From Streptomyces endophytica (GTDB lineage Bacteria; Actinomycetota; Actinomycetes; Streptomycetales; Streptomycetaceae): a stretch of 64,000 bases of DNA. Location: the NCBI RefSeq assembly GCF_026153355.1, contig NZ_CP110636.1, positions 4,526,001 to 4,590,000 on the forward strand, in the 5' to 3' direction. The position numbers and the translations under genes were made by a program. Below the pieces are notes generated by a model. It was not told where the DNA came from, ran no database searches, and worked only from the letters and a program-made list of their open reading frames with translations. Shown here piece by piece: positions 15,898-24,890 of this stretch (positions within the stretch are counted from its first letter, which is position 1; every line of letters starts with the position of its first letter).

Positions 15898-18714
15898 ATG
15901 ACCGAGGACATGTCCCCTGCTGAGCGCTATGCCGCCGCCAAGCTCCGGGCGGCCGAGCAGGCCACCGCACTCACCGGTTTCCGGGAGCTCTACGACTTCG
16001 AGCTGGACCCGTTCCAGGTCGACGCCTGCCAGGCCCTGGAGGCCGGTCAGGGCGTGCTGGTCGCCGCCCCCACCGGATCCGGCAAGACGATCGTCGGCGA
16101 ATTCGCCGTCCACCTGGCCCTGGAGCAGGGCCGCAAATGCTTCTACACCACGCCGATCAAGGCACTGTCCAACCAGAAGTACCAGGACCTGGTCAAGCGG
16201 TACGGCGCGGCGAAGGTCGGCCTGCTGACCGGCGACAACAGCGTCAACTCCGAGGCGCCGGTGATCGTGATGACCACCGAGGTCCTGCGGAACATGCTCT
16301 ACGCCGGCTCCCAGTCGCTGATCGGCCTCGCCTACGTGGTCATGGACGAGGTGCACTACCTCTCCGACCGCTTCCGCGGCGCCGTCTGGGAAGAGGTGAT
16401 CATCCACCTGCCCGAATCGGTGACGCTGGTCTCGCTGTCCGCGACGGTCTCCAACGCCGAGGAGTTCGGTGACTGGCTCGACACGGTGCGTGGCGACACC
16501 GCCGTGATCGTCTCCGAGCACCGCCCGGTCCCGCTGTGGCAGCACGTCCTCGCCGGCCGCCGGATATACGACCTCTTCGAGGAGCGGGACGGCGGCAACG
16601 GCGGCCGCCGGGAGGTCAATCCCGACCTCGAACGACTCGCACGGATGGAGAACAGCCGGCCGACCTTCGGCCGGGACAAGCGCCGGGCCCGCACGATGCG
16701 GGAGGCGGACCGCGAGCGCGAGCGGCGGCAGCGGGCGCGGATCTGGACGCCGAGCCGGCCCGAGGTCATCGACCGCCTCGACAACGAGGGCCTGCTGCCC
16801 GCGATCACGTTCATCTTCAGCCGGGCCGGCTGCGAGGCCGCCGTCCAGCAGTGCCTGTATTCGGGGCTGCGGCTCAACGACGCGGAGGGCCGGGAGCAGG
16901 TCCGCCGCATAGTGGAGGCCCGGACGGCCGGGATCCCGGACGACGACCTCCATGTGCTGGGCTATTACGAGTGGCTGGAGGGCCTGGAGCGGGGCATCGC
17001 GGCGCACCACGCCGGCATGCTGCCGACCTTCAAGGAGGTCGTCGAGGAACTCTTCGTCAAGGGCCTGGTGAAGGCCGTCTTCGCCACCGAGACCCTGGCA
17101 CTGGGCATCAACATGCCGGCCCGTTCGGTGGTGTTGGAGAAGCTCGTGAAGTGGAACGGCGAGCAGCACGCCGACATCACCCCCGGCGAGTACACCCAGT
17201 TGACCGGACGGGCCGGGCGCCGCGGCATCGACATCGAGGGCCATGCGGTGGTGCTGTGGCAGCGCGGGATGAACCCGGCCGCGCTGGCCGGGCTCGCCGG
17301 CACCCGGACGTACCCGCTGCGGTCGTCGTTCAAGCCGTCGTACAACATGGCGGTCAACCTCGTCTCGCAGTTCGGCCGGCACCGTTCGCGCGAGCTGCTG
17401 GAGATGTCGTTCGCGCAGTTCCAGGCCGACAAGTCGGTGGTCGGCATCTCCCGGCAGGTGCAGCGCAACGAGGAGGGCCTGGACGGCTACCGCGCCTCGA
17501 TGACCTGCCACCTCGGCGACTTCGAGGAGTACTCACGGCTGCGGCGGGAGTTGAAGGACCGTGAGACGGAGCTGGCCAAGCAGGGTGCCGCGCAGCGCCG
17601 GGTGGCGGCCGCGGCGGCCCTGGAGAAGCTGAAGCCGGGCGATGTGATCCATGTGCCGACCGGCAAGTACGCCGGCCTGGCGCTGGTCCTCGACCCGGGT
17701 ATGCCGTCGGGCCGGACCAACGGCCACCGCGGCTTCGACTCGCAGGACGGCCCGCGGCCGCTGGTGCTGACCGCCGAGCGGCAGGTCAAGCGGCTCGGCT
17801 CGATCGACTTCCCGGTGCCGGTGACGGCGCTGGACCGGATGCGGATCCCCAAGTCGTTCAACGCCCGCAGCCCGCAGTCCCGCCGCGATCTGGCGTCCGC
17901 GCTGCGCACGAAGGCCGGGCACATCGTGCCGTCGCGCCACCGCAAGCCGCGGTCCGCGGCGGTCGACGACCGTGAGATCTCCCGGCTGCGCAGCGACATC
18001 CGTGCGCATCCCTGCCACGGCTGTGACGAGCGCGAGGACCACGCGCGCTGGGCGGAGCGCTACCACCGCCTCAAGCGGGACACCCGCCAGCTGGAGCTCC
18101 GCATCGAGGGCCGGACGAACACCATCGCCCGCACCTTCGACCGGATCTGTGCGCTGCTGACCGAGCTGGGCTACCTCGAAGGCGACGAGGTCACCGACGA
18201 GGGCCGCCGGCTCGCCCGGCTCTACGGCGAGCTGGACCTGCTGGCCAGCGAGTGCCTGCGGGACGGCGTCTGGGAGGACCTCGGCCCGGCCGAACTCGCC
18301 GCCTGTGCCTCCGCGTTGGTGTACGAGGCCCGGCAGGCGGACGACGCGGTGGCGCCCAAGCTGCCGGCCGGCAAGGCACGGGACGCGCTGGGCGAGATGG
18401 TCCGCATCTGGGGCCGGCTGGACGCCCTGGAGGAGGACCACCGGATCAACCAGGCGGAGGGCGTCGGCCAGCGCGAACCGGACCTCGGCTTCGCCTGGGC
18501 CGCCTATCGCTGGGCGGCCGGTTTCGGCCTGGACGAGGTGCTCCGGGAGGCGGAGATGCCCGCCGGTGACTTCGTCCGCTGGTGCAAGCAACTGGTCGAC
18601 ATCCTCGGCCAGATCGCGGCCGCCGCCCCGGCCGGCAGCTCGGTGGCGAAGAACGCCCGCCGGGCCATGGACGGTGTGCTGCGCGGCGTGGTCGCGTACT
18701 CCTCGGTCGGCTGA
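15898..18714 (+). CDS. helY: Ski2-like DExH RNA helicase HelY
   Basis: 938 residues, the size of actinobacterial HelY (Mtr4/Ski2-like). Motif I APTGSGKT (57–64), motif II DEVH (150–153), SAT motif III, and motif VI QLTGRAGRRG. A C-terminal arch/DSHCT-like region contains a CHGC cysteine pair near residues 706–709. It probably remodels structured RNA or nucleic acid. The ATG at 15898 is chosen because the damage-type promoter overlaps any upstream start. The M. tuberculosis order pafBC–tatAC–helY is the same. A terminator shared with the convergent monooxygenase gene follows. Confidence 0.94.
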   Translation: MTEDMSPAERYAAAKLRAAEQATALTGFRELYDFELDPFQVDACQALEAGQGVLVAAPTGSGKTIVGEFAVHLALEQGRKCFYTTPIKALSNQKYQDLVKRYGAAKVGLLTGDNSVNSEAPVIVMTTEVLRNMLYAGSQSLIGLAYVVMDEVHYLSDRFRGAVWEEVIIHLPESVTLVSLSATVSNAEEFGDWLDTVRGDTAVIVSEHRPVPLWQHVLAGRRIYDLFEERDGGNGGRREVNPDLERLARMENSRPTFGRDKRRARTMREADRERERRQRARIWTPSRPEVIDRLDNEGLLPAITFIFSRAGCEAAVQQCLYSGLRLNDAEGREQVRRIVEARTAGIPDDDLHVLGYYEWLEGLERGIAAHHAGMLPTFKEVVEELFVKGLVKAVFATETLALGINMPARSVVLEKLVKWNGEQHADITPGEYTQLTGRAGRRGIDIEGHAVVLWQRGMNPAALAGLAGTRTYPLRSSFKPSYNMAVNLVSQFGRHRSRELLEMSFAQFQADKSVVGISRQVQRNEEGLDGYRASMTCHLGDFEEYSRLRRELKDRETELAKQGAAQRRVAAAAALEKLKPGDVIHVPTGKYAGLALVLDPGMPSGRTNGHRGFDSQDGPRPLVLTAERQVKRLGSIDFPVPVTALDRMRIPKSFNARSPQSRRDLASALRTKAGHIVPSRHRKPRSAAVDDREISRLRSDIRAHPCHGCDEREDHARWAERYHRLKRDTRQLELRIEGRTNTIARTFDRICALLTELGYLEGDEVTDEGRRLARLYGELDLLASECLRDGVWEDLGPAELAACASALVYEARQADDAVAPKLPAGKARDALGEMVRIWGRLDALEEDHRINQAEGVGQREPDLGFAWAAYRWAAGFGLDEVLREAEMPAGDFVRWCKQLVDILGQIAAAAPAGSSVAKNARRAMDGVLRGVVAYSSVG

Positions 18715-18730
18715 CGGCCCGTACGGACAA

Positions 18731-18767
18731 CGGCGCCGCGCCCCCTTCGCTGGGGGGCGCGGCGCCG
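18731..18767. terminator. Bidirectional terminator between helY and the monooxygenase
   Basis: Perfect 15-bp stem (18731–18745 with 18753–18767), 7-nt loop, placed between convergent genes ending at 18714 and 18792. Confidence 0.85.
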
Positions 18768-18791
18768 TCGTCGTGCGCCGGTCCGCCGGGG

Positions 18792-19910
18792 TTACGAGGC
18801 CTGCCGTGCGCCCGTCGCCGCCCGCTCGGCGTCGCGCTTGGCGACCTCCTCGCGCACCAGCGGGATGACGTACCGGCCGAAGTCGATGGCGTCGTCGAGC
18901 AGGTCGTAGCCGCGTGCGGAGAGGATGTCCACCCCCAGGTCGTAGTAGTCGAGCAGCGCCTGGGCGACGGTCTCCGGCGTACCGACCAGGGCGGTGGAGT
19001 TCCCCGCGCCGCCGGTCTCGGCCGCGGTCGGCGTCCACAGCGCCCGGTCGTGCCGCTCGCCCTCCGCGGCCACCGCCAGCAGCCGCTGGGAGCCGGCGTT
19101 CTGCGGGCCGGTCAGCGGGTGGCGGCGGCTGAGCGCGCCGCCCGCCTTGCGCGCCTTGATCCGGTCCAGGGTGCGGTGCGCCTTCTCCCAGGCCAGTTCC
19201 TCGGTGGGCGCGATGATCGGCCGGAAGGCGACCTGGATCCTGGGGACGTCACTGCGGCCGGCCGCCCGGGCCGCCGCCTGCACCGAGGCGATCTGCTCGG
19301 CGGTCTGCGCCAGCGGCTCGCCCCACAGGCAGTAGATGTCCGCCTCGGCGCCGCCCGCCGCGTACGCCGCCGGTGAGGAGCCCCCGAACGACACCTGTGG
19401 GTGCGGCTGTTGGAGGGGGAAGGTGTCGGAGACGAAGTCGTGGAAGCGGTAGTGGGTGCCCGCGTGGTCGAAGGGTTCGTGGCTGGTCCAGATCTTCTTG
19501 ACGATGCGGATGTACTCCCGGGTGCGGTCGTAGCGCTCGTCCTTGGTCAGCGTGTCGCCCTCGCGCCGCTGCTCGTGGTCGTTACCGCCGGTGATGAAGT
19601 GCACCGCGAGCCGGCCGTCGCTGATCCGGTCGAGCGTGGCGAACGTCTTCGCGGCGAAGGTCGGGTACGAGACGTTGGGGCGGTGCGCCACCAGGATCTG
19701 CAGGGTGTCGGTACGGGCGGCGACGTAGGCGGCGGCCGGGGAGGGGTCGGGGGAGCCGGAACCGTAGGCGAACAGCACCCGGTCCCAGCCGTACTCCTCG
19801 TGGGCGCGGGCGAGCTTGAGGGTGTAGTCCTTGTCGAAGGACGCACCGGAGCGGGGGGTGACTTCGGAACCGTCGTTGGTCGCGGCAATGCCGAGGAACT
19901 CGACAGGCAT
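18792..19910 (-). CDS. SsuD-like FMNH2-dependent monooxygenase
   Basis: Luciferase-fold flavin monooxygenase, 372 residues from the ATG at 19910 (MPVEFLGIAATND), with GACGAGG upstream. The length and motifs (HPQVSFGGSSPAA, AHRPNVSYPT, HFITGGNDHEQRREGD, WGEPLAQTAEQI) match alkanesulfonate monooxygenases, which release sulfite from organosulfonates. A Cys-Cys leader peptide lies 80 bases upstream, supporting a sulfur-acquisition role. The flavin reductase partner and sulfonate transporter are not in this window. A related dimethylsulfone or nitrilotriacetate-type substrate cannot be excluded. Confidence 0.85.
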   Translation of the reverse strand: MPVEFLGIAATNDGSEVTPRSGASFDKDYTLKLARAHEEYGWDRVLFAYGSGSPDPSPAAAYVAARTDTLQILVAHRPNVSYPTFAAKTFATLDRISDGRLAVHFITGGNDHEQRREGDTLTKDERYDRTREYIRIVKKIWTSHEPFDHAGTHYRFHDFVSDTFPLQQPHPQVSFGGSSPAAYAAGGAEADIYCLWGEPLAQTAEQIASVQAAARAAGRSDVPRIQVAFRPIIAPTEELAWEKAHRTLDRIKARKAGGALSRRHPLTGPQNAGSQRLLAVAAEGERHDRALWTPTAAETGGAGNSTALVGTPETVAQALLDYYDLGVDILSARGYDLLDDAIDFGRYVIPLVREEVAKRDAERAATGARQAS

Positions 19911-19990
19911 GGGTAGGGCCTCGTCTTCTCGTAGGGCGGGCGCGCCGGGGCGCCGGGAATCGCGGAGGGAAGGTCCGCGCCACGGAGAAG
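19911..19990 (-). promoter_or_regulatory. Putative attenuator between the leader peptide and the monooxygenase
   Basis: CTTCTC directly after the leader stop can pair with GAGAAG just before the monooxygenase Shine-Dalgarno, with a GC-rich hairpin region in between. Ribosome stalling on the leader's Cys codons could change this fold. The regulatory role is inferred. Confidence 0.4.
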
Positions 19991-20068
19991 TCAGCGGCAA
20001 CAGGAGGCGGACCACACCCGACCGAAGTCGATGTGGTCGCGGGTGACCAGCCGCGTGAGAGGACGCAT
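19991..20068 (-). CDS. Cysteine-type leader peptide
   Basis: 25-residue ORF upstream of the SsuD-like gene, ending VWSASCCR. The ATG is at 20068, followed by RPLTRLVTRDHIDFGRVWSA-type sequence. A basic N-terminus, an R-x-H-[IV]-D-[FL]-x-R-V core and terminal cysteines are typical of the short leader peptides found before actinobacterial sulfur genes. In mycobacteria such Cys-rich leaders attenuate in response to cysteine. There is no clear Shine-Dalgarno, so it may be leaderless. Confidence 0.7.
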   Translation of the reverse strand: MRPLTRLVTRDHIDFGRVWSASCCR

Positions 20069-20153
20069 GGGGTCAGTGGAACAGACGGATATCTGCACCG
20101 TCAACCAAATGCCGCGCGGGCAAGGGGGGTTGGGCCCGCTGTGGGGGCGGTGT

Positions 20154-20389
20154 TCAGTCCGCCGGCCGGGCGACGTAGATCCAGTCGAAGCCGTCGTACC
20201 CCTCCGTGTCGAGATGCCGCGCCCGGTGGCCTCCCCCCGCTCCCAGCCGCCGCCCGCGTGCATCTCGCCGCGCCCGTCGGGAAACCGGGCGGTGTACGCG
20301 CCCGGCTCCCCGAACTCGAAGGGGGCGCCCAGGGCGTCCCCCACGGCTGACCCGAGGACGGTGGCTGTCGCGCGGTCGGTCCGGTCCAT
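20154..20389 (-). pseudogene. Internally deleted ADP-ribosylglycohydrolase
   Basis: The N-terminus MDRTDRATATVLGSAVGDAL and its continuation GAPFEFGEPGAY … GGGWERGEAT is the classic start of DraG/ARH-type ADP-ribosylglycohydrolases. After about 60 codons the frame changes to GYDGFDWIYVARPAD and a stop at 20154, which looks like the family C-terminus. More than 200 codons, including the Mg-binding core, are missing. The junction lies near 20210–20225. It is most likely a deletion scar and not functional. Confidence 0.7.
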
Positions 20390-20436
20390 GGCGGCATTCT
20401 TCCGTGCGGGGTGCCGTCGGCCCGGCCCTGGGGGCA

Positions 20437-21870
20437 TCAGCTGTGCGGTGCGGCGGCCCGGACCGCCACGCCACCGTCGGCCTTCCTCCGCCGCACCGTC
20501 GCCCGTATCGCGAGGAAGAGCAGCACGCCGATCGGGGAGAGGAGGACGGTCAGGAGGAGCAGGGGGCCCATCAGGAGGGGGTGGAGGCGCAGGGTGCGGG
20601 CCTCGCGGTACATCCATTGGCCGAGGAACAGGTCCCAGGCGATCACCTGGGCCCAGATCGCCCCGGCCCCGCCGCCGAGGCGCAGCAGGTCCTGGAAGCC
20701 GGTGAGGTCGGGGTGGCTGACGGCGGCCCAGAGGTGCGGGAACACCGGGACGGCCAGGGCGAGGTAGACCACCAGGACCGGGACCATGGGGAGTGGCGAG
20801 GCGGCGATCCGGTCGGTCCAGCGCCGGCCGGGAGCCAGGATCAGCAGTGCCCAGAACGGCGCGGCGAGGAGGAAGGCCAGATCGAAGAGGGTGCTGGGGT
20901 CATGCGGGGGACTCCGTGGTGAGGGTGGGGGCGGTAGTGGGGGAGGGGCGGTGAGGGCGGGGGCCGGGGTTGGGGTGCGGCGGCGGAGTGCCGCGTACGT
21001 CGCGAGGGCGGTGGCCGCCGCGAGGGAGGTGAGCGCGGTGAGTGTCGCGGCGTCCGGGTGGACGAGGGCCTGGCCGCGCAGGGCCTGCCAGGTGACCAGG
21101 GCCAGCAGCCCGGTGAGGAAGCCGGCCGCGACCAGGACCAGCCGCAGCCGCACCCGAGCGTCCCGCAGCCGGGCGAACCGTCCGGCCAGCGCCTCGATCC
21201 CGTAGAGGAAGAGCGGCAGCGCCTGGAGGGCGTGCATGCCGATGAAGTGCGGGATACGCAGATCGCCGCCGGTGCTGTTCCAGCCGGTCACCGGCATGGC
21301 CGGACCGCCGTCGGGGACGCCGACGCTGTGTGCGCCGACGGCGGTGCGCAGCCCGTCGGCCTGCTGCTCCGGGGTGGGCATCAGCATCAGCCCGCCGAGC
21401 GCGAGTCCGGCCAGCGCGATCAGCAGGCCGAGGCGGATCGCCCAGGTGGCGGCCCGGTCGCCGAGCCGGGCCCGGAAGAGCAGGACCGCGATGACGAGGG
21501 TGGCGGTCCACAGGGCCACGATGGTCAGCCCCATCACGATGAACAGGCCCCGGTCCAGCGGGGTTTCGACGTTGAAGTGGCTGCGCCGGCCGCGCAGGGC
21601 CTGGCCGGTGATGACGGCCATCTCGATCAGCCCGGACACCACGACCACATGGGCCGCCCGGTCGCCCAGCCGGCCGGGCGCGGGGCGCCGGGAGAGCATC
21701 CAGGCCAGCGTCAGCCCGTACGCGGCGAACGACACCGCGAACTTGAACGGCTTGAACCAGACCGGCGCCCCGAGCACGACCCGGTCGTCGACGATCAGGC
21801 CGACCGCGGTGACGACCGCGAGCGCGGCCATCGCCCAGGAGAAGGCGAGCAGTGAACGGTATCTGGACAT
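20437..21870 (-). CDS. Polytopic membrane protein, unknown function
   Basis: 477 residues from the ATG at 21870 (MSRYRSLLAFSW), preceded by GGGGGA. About 11–12 hydrophobic segments, a conserved-looking WFKPFKFAVSFAAYGL, and two unlike halves: the second half (from about residue 335) resembles DUF4281/ABA4-type segments ending in a basic ATVRRRK tail. A Pro-rich linker near 320 joins them, so this may be a fusion of two membrane modules. It is divergent from a MerR regulator that probably controls it. Confidence 0.7.
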   Translation of the reverse strand: MSRYRSLLAFSWAMAALAVVTAVGLIVDDRVVLGAPVWFKPFKFAVSFAAYGLTLAWMLSRRPAPGRLGDRAAHVVVVSGLIEMAVITGQALRGRRSHFNVETPLDRGLFIVMGLTIVALWTATLVIAVLLFRARLGDRAATWAIRLGLLIALAGLALGGLMLMPTPEQQADGLRTAVGAHSVGVPDGGPAMPVTGWNSTGGDLRIPHFIGMHALQALPLFLYGIEALAGRFARLRDARVRLRLVLVAAGFLTGLLALVTWQALRGQALVHPDAATLTALTSLAAATALATYAALRRRTPTPAPALTAPPPLPPPPSPRSPPHDPSTLFDLAFLLAAPFWALLILAPGRRWTDRIAASPLPMVPVLVVYLALAVPVFPHLWAAVSHPDLTGFQDLLRLGGGAGAIWAQVIAWDLFLGQWMYREARTLRLHPLLMGPLLLLTVLLSPIGVLLFLAIRATVRRRKADGGVAVRAAAPHS

Positions 21871-21960
21871 GGGTCCCCCAGGGATGGCAACGGTGCGCGG
21901 GCGCACGGGTGCCCAGGCGCTCGGGTGCCCGGGCGTGGTCCTTGCGGCAACCACAGAATG

Positions 21961-22004
21961 GATAGTGGCGCTTTCCGCTATCTGATAGCTGGACTATCTA
22001 TGAT
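21961..22004. promoter_or_regulatory. MerR-type promoter with overlapping GATAG/CTATC dyads
   Basis: Two dyads, GATAG-N12-CTATC (21961–21982) and GATAG-N5-CTATC (21984–21998), precede a −10-like TATGAT (21999–22004) directed towards the MerR gene. MerR regulators bind between −35 and −10, where the second dyad sits. Confidence 0.5.
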
Positions 22005-22087
22005 GGGGGCGGAATTGGCAAGGCCGGGCGTGCGGGGGCCCGGGCACAGGGCGGCGGGGCGGGGCTCCGGCGCGGGAAAGGCGGCGG

Positions 22088-22729
22088 GTGCGGATGCGTA
22101 TCGGGGAGCTGAGTCGGGCGACCGGGGTCGCGGTGCCGACGATCAAGTACTACGTCCGCGAGGGACTGCTGCCCGCGGGCCGGCTGACCAGCCCCAATCA
22201 GGCCCGTTACGACGACGGTCACGTCCGCAGACTGCGGCTGATCCGGGGGCTGATGGACGTCGGCGGGCTGTCCGTCGCGGCCGTGCGGGAGGTGCTGGCC
22301 GCCGTCGACTCACCCGAGGAGCCGGTGCACAAGGTCCTCGGCGCGGCACAGGAGGCGATCGCCCCGCCGCAGGCCGCCGCACCGGACGGCATCGAGGAGG
22401 CGCGGCGCACGGTCGAGGAGCTGATCCGCCGGCGCGGCTGGCGGGTCGCCCCGCAGAACCCGTCCGTCGAGGCGCTGGCGGTCGCGCTGGCCACCCTCCA
22501 GGGCCTCGGGCACGGTGACTTCGCGGAGCTCCTCGAAGGCTACGCCGACGCCTGCGAGCGGGTGGCCGACGCCGATCTGGAGTGGGTGGGGCGCAATGCG
22601 GAGGTCGACCGCCTGGTGGAGAGCGTGGTGGTGGGGACCGTGGTCGGGGACGCGGTCCTGAGCGCGCTGCGCCGGCTGGCGCATGTGGACGCCTCGGCCC
22701 GCAGGTACGAGGGCGGGGAGGCGGTCTGA
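22088..22729 (+). CDS. MerR-family regulator
   Basis: 213 residues. N-terminal winged HTH RIGELSRATGVAVPTIKYYV (about 4–23) followed by the coiled-coil dimer helix and a helical C-terminal domain without obvious metal cysteines. The GTG at 22088 has GGAAAGG 7 nt upstream; the ATG at 22094 is the alternative. Divergent membrane protein at 21870 is the likely target. Confidence 0.88.
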   Translation: MRMRIGELSRATGVAVPTIKYYVREGLLPAGRLTSPNQARYDDGHVRRLRLIRGLMDVGGLSVAAVREVLAAVDSPEEPVHKVLGAAQEAIAPPQAAAPDGIEEARRTVEELIRRRGWRVAPQNPSVEALAVALATLQGLGHGDFAELLEGYADACERVADADLEWVGRNAEVDRLVESVVVGTVVGDAVLSALRRLAHVDASARRYEGGEAV

Positions 22730-22736
22730 GGGGCGG

Positions 22737-22793
22737 CCGGCGGGCCCGGGGCGGAGGGGTCCGGTGGCGGACGCCCGGTCGCGGGCCCGCCGG
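22737..22793. terminator. Inverted repeat between convergent MerR and SIP genes
   Basis: Perfect 12-bp arms (22737–22748 and 22782–22793) with a 33-nt loop, between convergent genes. A run of ten G residues follows at about 22800–22809. Confidence 0.5.
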
Positions 22794-22833
22794 TGGGGCG
22801 GGGGGGGGGCTTTCCCGGAAGGCTGACGCGGCG

Positions 22834-23691
22834 TCAGGAGGCGGCCGCGGGCGCGGTCTCCTGCTCCGCCTCGACCTGCTGGTTCCAGTCGCGCTTGGAC
22901 GCCTGCCAGCCGTCCTCGTCGTGGCCGCTGCGCCAGTAGCCGGAGATGGACAGGTCCTCGCGCGGGACCTGGCGTTCGACGCGGAGCAGCCGGCGCAGCT
23001 CCTTCACGAAGCCCGCCTCGCCGTGCACGAACGCCTGGACCCGGCCGGCCGGGAACGCCAGGTCCCGTACCGCGGCGACCAGTTGGCGGCCGACCGGGGC
23101 GTCGCCGCGGTGCAGCCAGGTGATCCGCGCACCGGCCGGAACGGTCAGCTCCTGGCGCTCCTCGGGCCCGGCGACCTCGATGAACGCATGCACCGGGGTG
23201 CCGTCCGGGATCCGCGCCAGGGACGCCGCGATGGCCGGCAGCGCGCTCTCGTCGCCGGCCAGGAGGTGCCAGTCGGCGGCCGGGTCCGGGGCGTAGGCGC
23301 CGCCGGGCCCGAGCAGGAAGATCTCGTCGCCCGGCCGCGCGGCGGCCGCCCAGGGGCCCGCCAGGCCCTCGTCGCCGTGCACCACGAAGTCCACGGTCAG
23401 TTCGCGGCTCTCCGCATCCCAGGCGCGCACGGTGTACGTACGGGTCCGGGGCCAGCGGTCGCGCGGGAACTCGGCGCGGATCTGCGCCATGTCGAACGGC
23501 TCCGGGTAGTCCACGCCGGGGAGCGGGAAGACCAGCTTGACGTAGTGGTCGGAGTACTCGCCGGCGGCGAACTCCGCCAGTCCCGCGCCGTCCAGCACCA
23601 CCCGGACCATGTGCGGGGTGAGCTGCTCGGTGCGCCGCACCCGGGCGCGGTGCAGTGCGGGCTTCTTGCGGGACGGACGTGTCTCTGCCAC
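22834..23691 (-). CDS. Siderophore-interacting protein (ferric reductase)
   Basis: FAD/NAD(P)H-dependent ViuB/SIP-type reductase that releases iron from ferric siderophores in the cytoplasm. 285 residues from a GTG at 23691 with GGGGAG upstream. FAD-binding RTYTVR motif (about residue 84), HGDEGLAGPWA, and the NAD-binding GDESALPAI; the C-terminal GYWRSGHDEDGW is family-typical. An iron box lies 58 bases upstream. No siderophore transporter is adjacent. Confidence 0.93.
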   Translation of the reverse strand: MAETRPSRKKPALHRARVRRTEQLTPHMVRVVLDGAGLAEFAAGEYSDHYVKLVFPLPGVDYPEPFDMAQIRAEFPRDRWPRTRTYTVRAWDAESRELTVDFVVHGDEGLAGPWAAAARPGDEIFLLGPGGAYAPDPAADWHLLAGDESALPAIAASLARIPDGTPVHAFIEVAGPEERQELTVPAGARITWLHRGDAPVGRQLVAAVRDLAFPAGRVQAFVHGEAGFVKELRRLLRVERQVPREDLSISGYWRSGHDEDGWQASKRDWNQQVEAEQETAPAAAS

Positions 23692-23748
23692 GGCAATCTC
23701 CCCTGACGCGGTGGTGGACGGCGGGCCCGGAGGAACGGACCCGCCTTG

Positions 23749-23767
23749 TTAGGTATACCTAACCTAA
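23749..23767 (-). promoter_or_regulatory. Iron box (DmdR/IdeR operator)
   Basis: TTAGGTATACCTAACCTAA, 19 bp, differs from the consensus TTAGGTTAGGCTAACCTAA only in the centre. It lies upstream of the siderophore-interacting protein gene, whose transcription it should repress when iron is plentiful. Confidence 0.85.
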
Positions 23768-23774
23768 CAGTAGT

Positions 23775-24712
23775 TCACCGTCGGAGGGTGACGAGCAGCC
23801 GGTGCAGGGCGCCGCCCAGGCCCCACTGCGCGGCCAGCGCCTCCAGGCGCTCGGGATCGGCCGGCTCCGCCGGCAGCGCGAGGTCCGTGTCCGGGACGGG
23901 CACGTCGGCGGCCACCTTGATCACCTTCGGGGCGACCGCGACGTACGGGCGGGCCTCCAGCAGGCGGGCGCGCTGTGCCGGGGTCACCTTCGAGGCGGGG
24001 TCCTCCGCGGCGGCCATGATCCCGGCGAGGTCGCCGTAGGTGGCCAGCAGCTTCGCCGCGGTCTTCTCGCCGATCCCCGGGACGCCGGGCAGGCCGTCGC
24101 TGGGGTCGCCGCGCAGCAGCGCCAGATCGGCGTACCCCGGGCCGTCCACGCCGTACTTCTCGCGCAGCCACGCCTCGTCGGTGACCTGGAGGGTGCCGAC
24201 GCCCTTGAGGGGTACAGGACGCGGATGCCGCGCCGGTCGTCGACGAGCTGGTAGAGGTCCCGGTCGCCGGTGACGATGTCCACCGGGCCCGCCGCCCGCG
24301 CCGCCAGCGTGCCGATGATGTCGTCGGCCTCGTAGCCGGCCGCGCCGATCCGGGCGATGCCGAGCGCGTCCAGCACGTCCTCGATGATGGGGACCTGGGG
24401 GGAGAGGGTGTCGGGGACCTGCTCCTCGTCGGGCTCGGCGGAGCCGGCCGGGGCCTCCTCGGCGACCCGGTGCGCCTTGTAGGAGGGGATCAGGTCGACC
24501 CGCCACTGCGGACGCCAGTCGAAGTCCATGCAGGCGGCCAGGTCGTCGGGGTGGTGGTCCTGGACGAGCCGGGCGATGAAGTCCAGCAGACCGCGCACCG
24601 CGTTCACCGGCGTGCCGTCCGGGGCCCTGACCGATTCCGGTACCCCGAAATAGGCGCGGAAGTACAGCGAGGCGGTGTCGAGGAGCATCAGGCGTCGAGT
24701 CACACCCCGCAT
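23775..24712 (-). CDS. 5'-3' exonuclease (frameshifted)
   Basis: Stand-alone 5' nuclease of the DNA polymerase I exonuclease-domain family. The first frame, from the ATG at 24712 (or GTG 24703), holds LLDTASLYFRAYFG, CMDFDWRP, GYEADDIIGTLAA and VTGDRDLYQLVD, with the metal-binding acids. The second frame carries the helix-3-turn-helix GVPGIGEKTAAKLL and ends at 23775. The join is at a short C run near 24210–24214, where CTGTACCCCTCAAG reads correctly with one extra C. Total length of 3n+2 fits one lost base; the restored size of about 312 residues is normal. Confidence 0.85.
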
Positions 24713-24838
24713 GATGCCGTATGCCTCAATCGTCGCCGCGATGTGATCTGGCACACCGATGTGTTTGCGCCGCATAAAGACGGGCAGACGCGCAGCCGGA
24801 GCGGACCCGGTGGAGATTCAACATTTCCATCGGTTAAC

Positions 24839-24890
24839 GACGGGCCGAACCCGTCCCGCACCACGACCTGCCGGCGGGGTGGCAGGTCGT
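24839..24890 (+). promoter_or_regulatory. Two hairpins in the opuAA leader (possible attenuator)
   Basis: Hairpin GACGGG-N5-CCCGTC (24839–24855) is followed by ACGACCTGCC-N8-GGCAGGTCGT (24863–24890) and TTCT, ending 26 bases before the transporter start. A terminator this close to a start codon suggests attenuation. I cannot match it to a known riboswitch. Confidence 0.45.
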
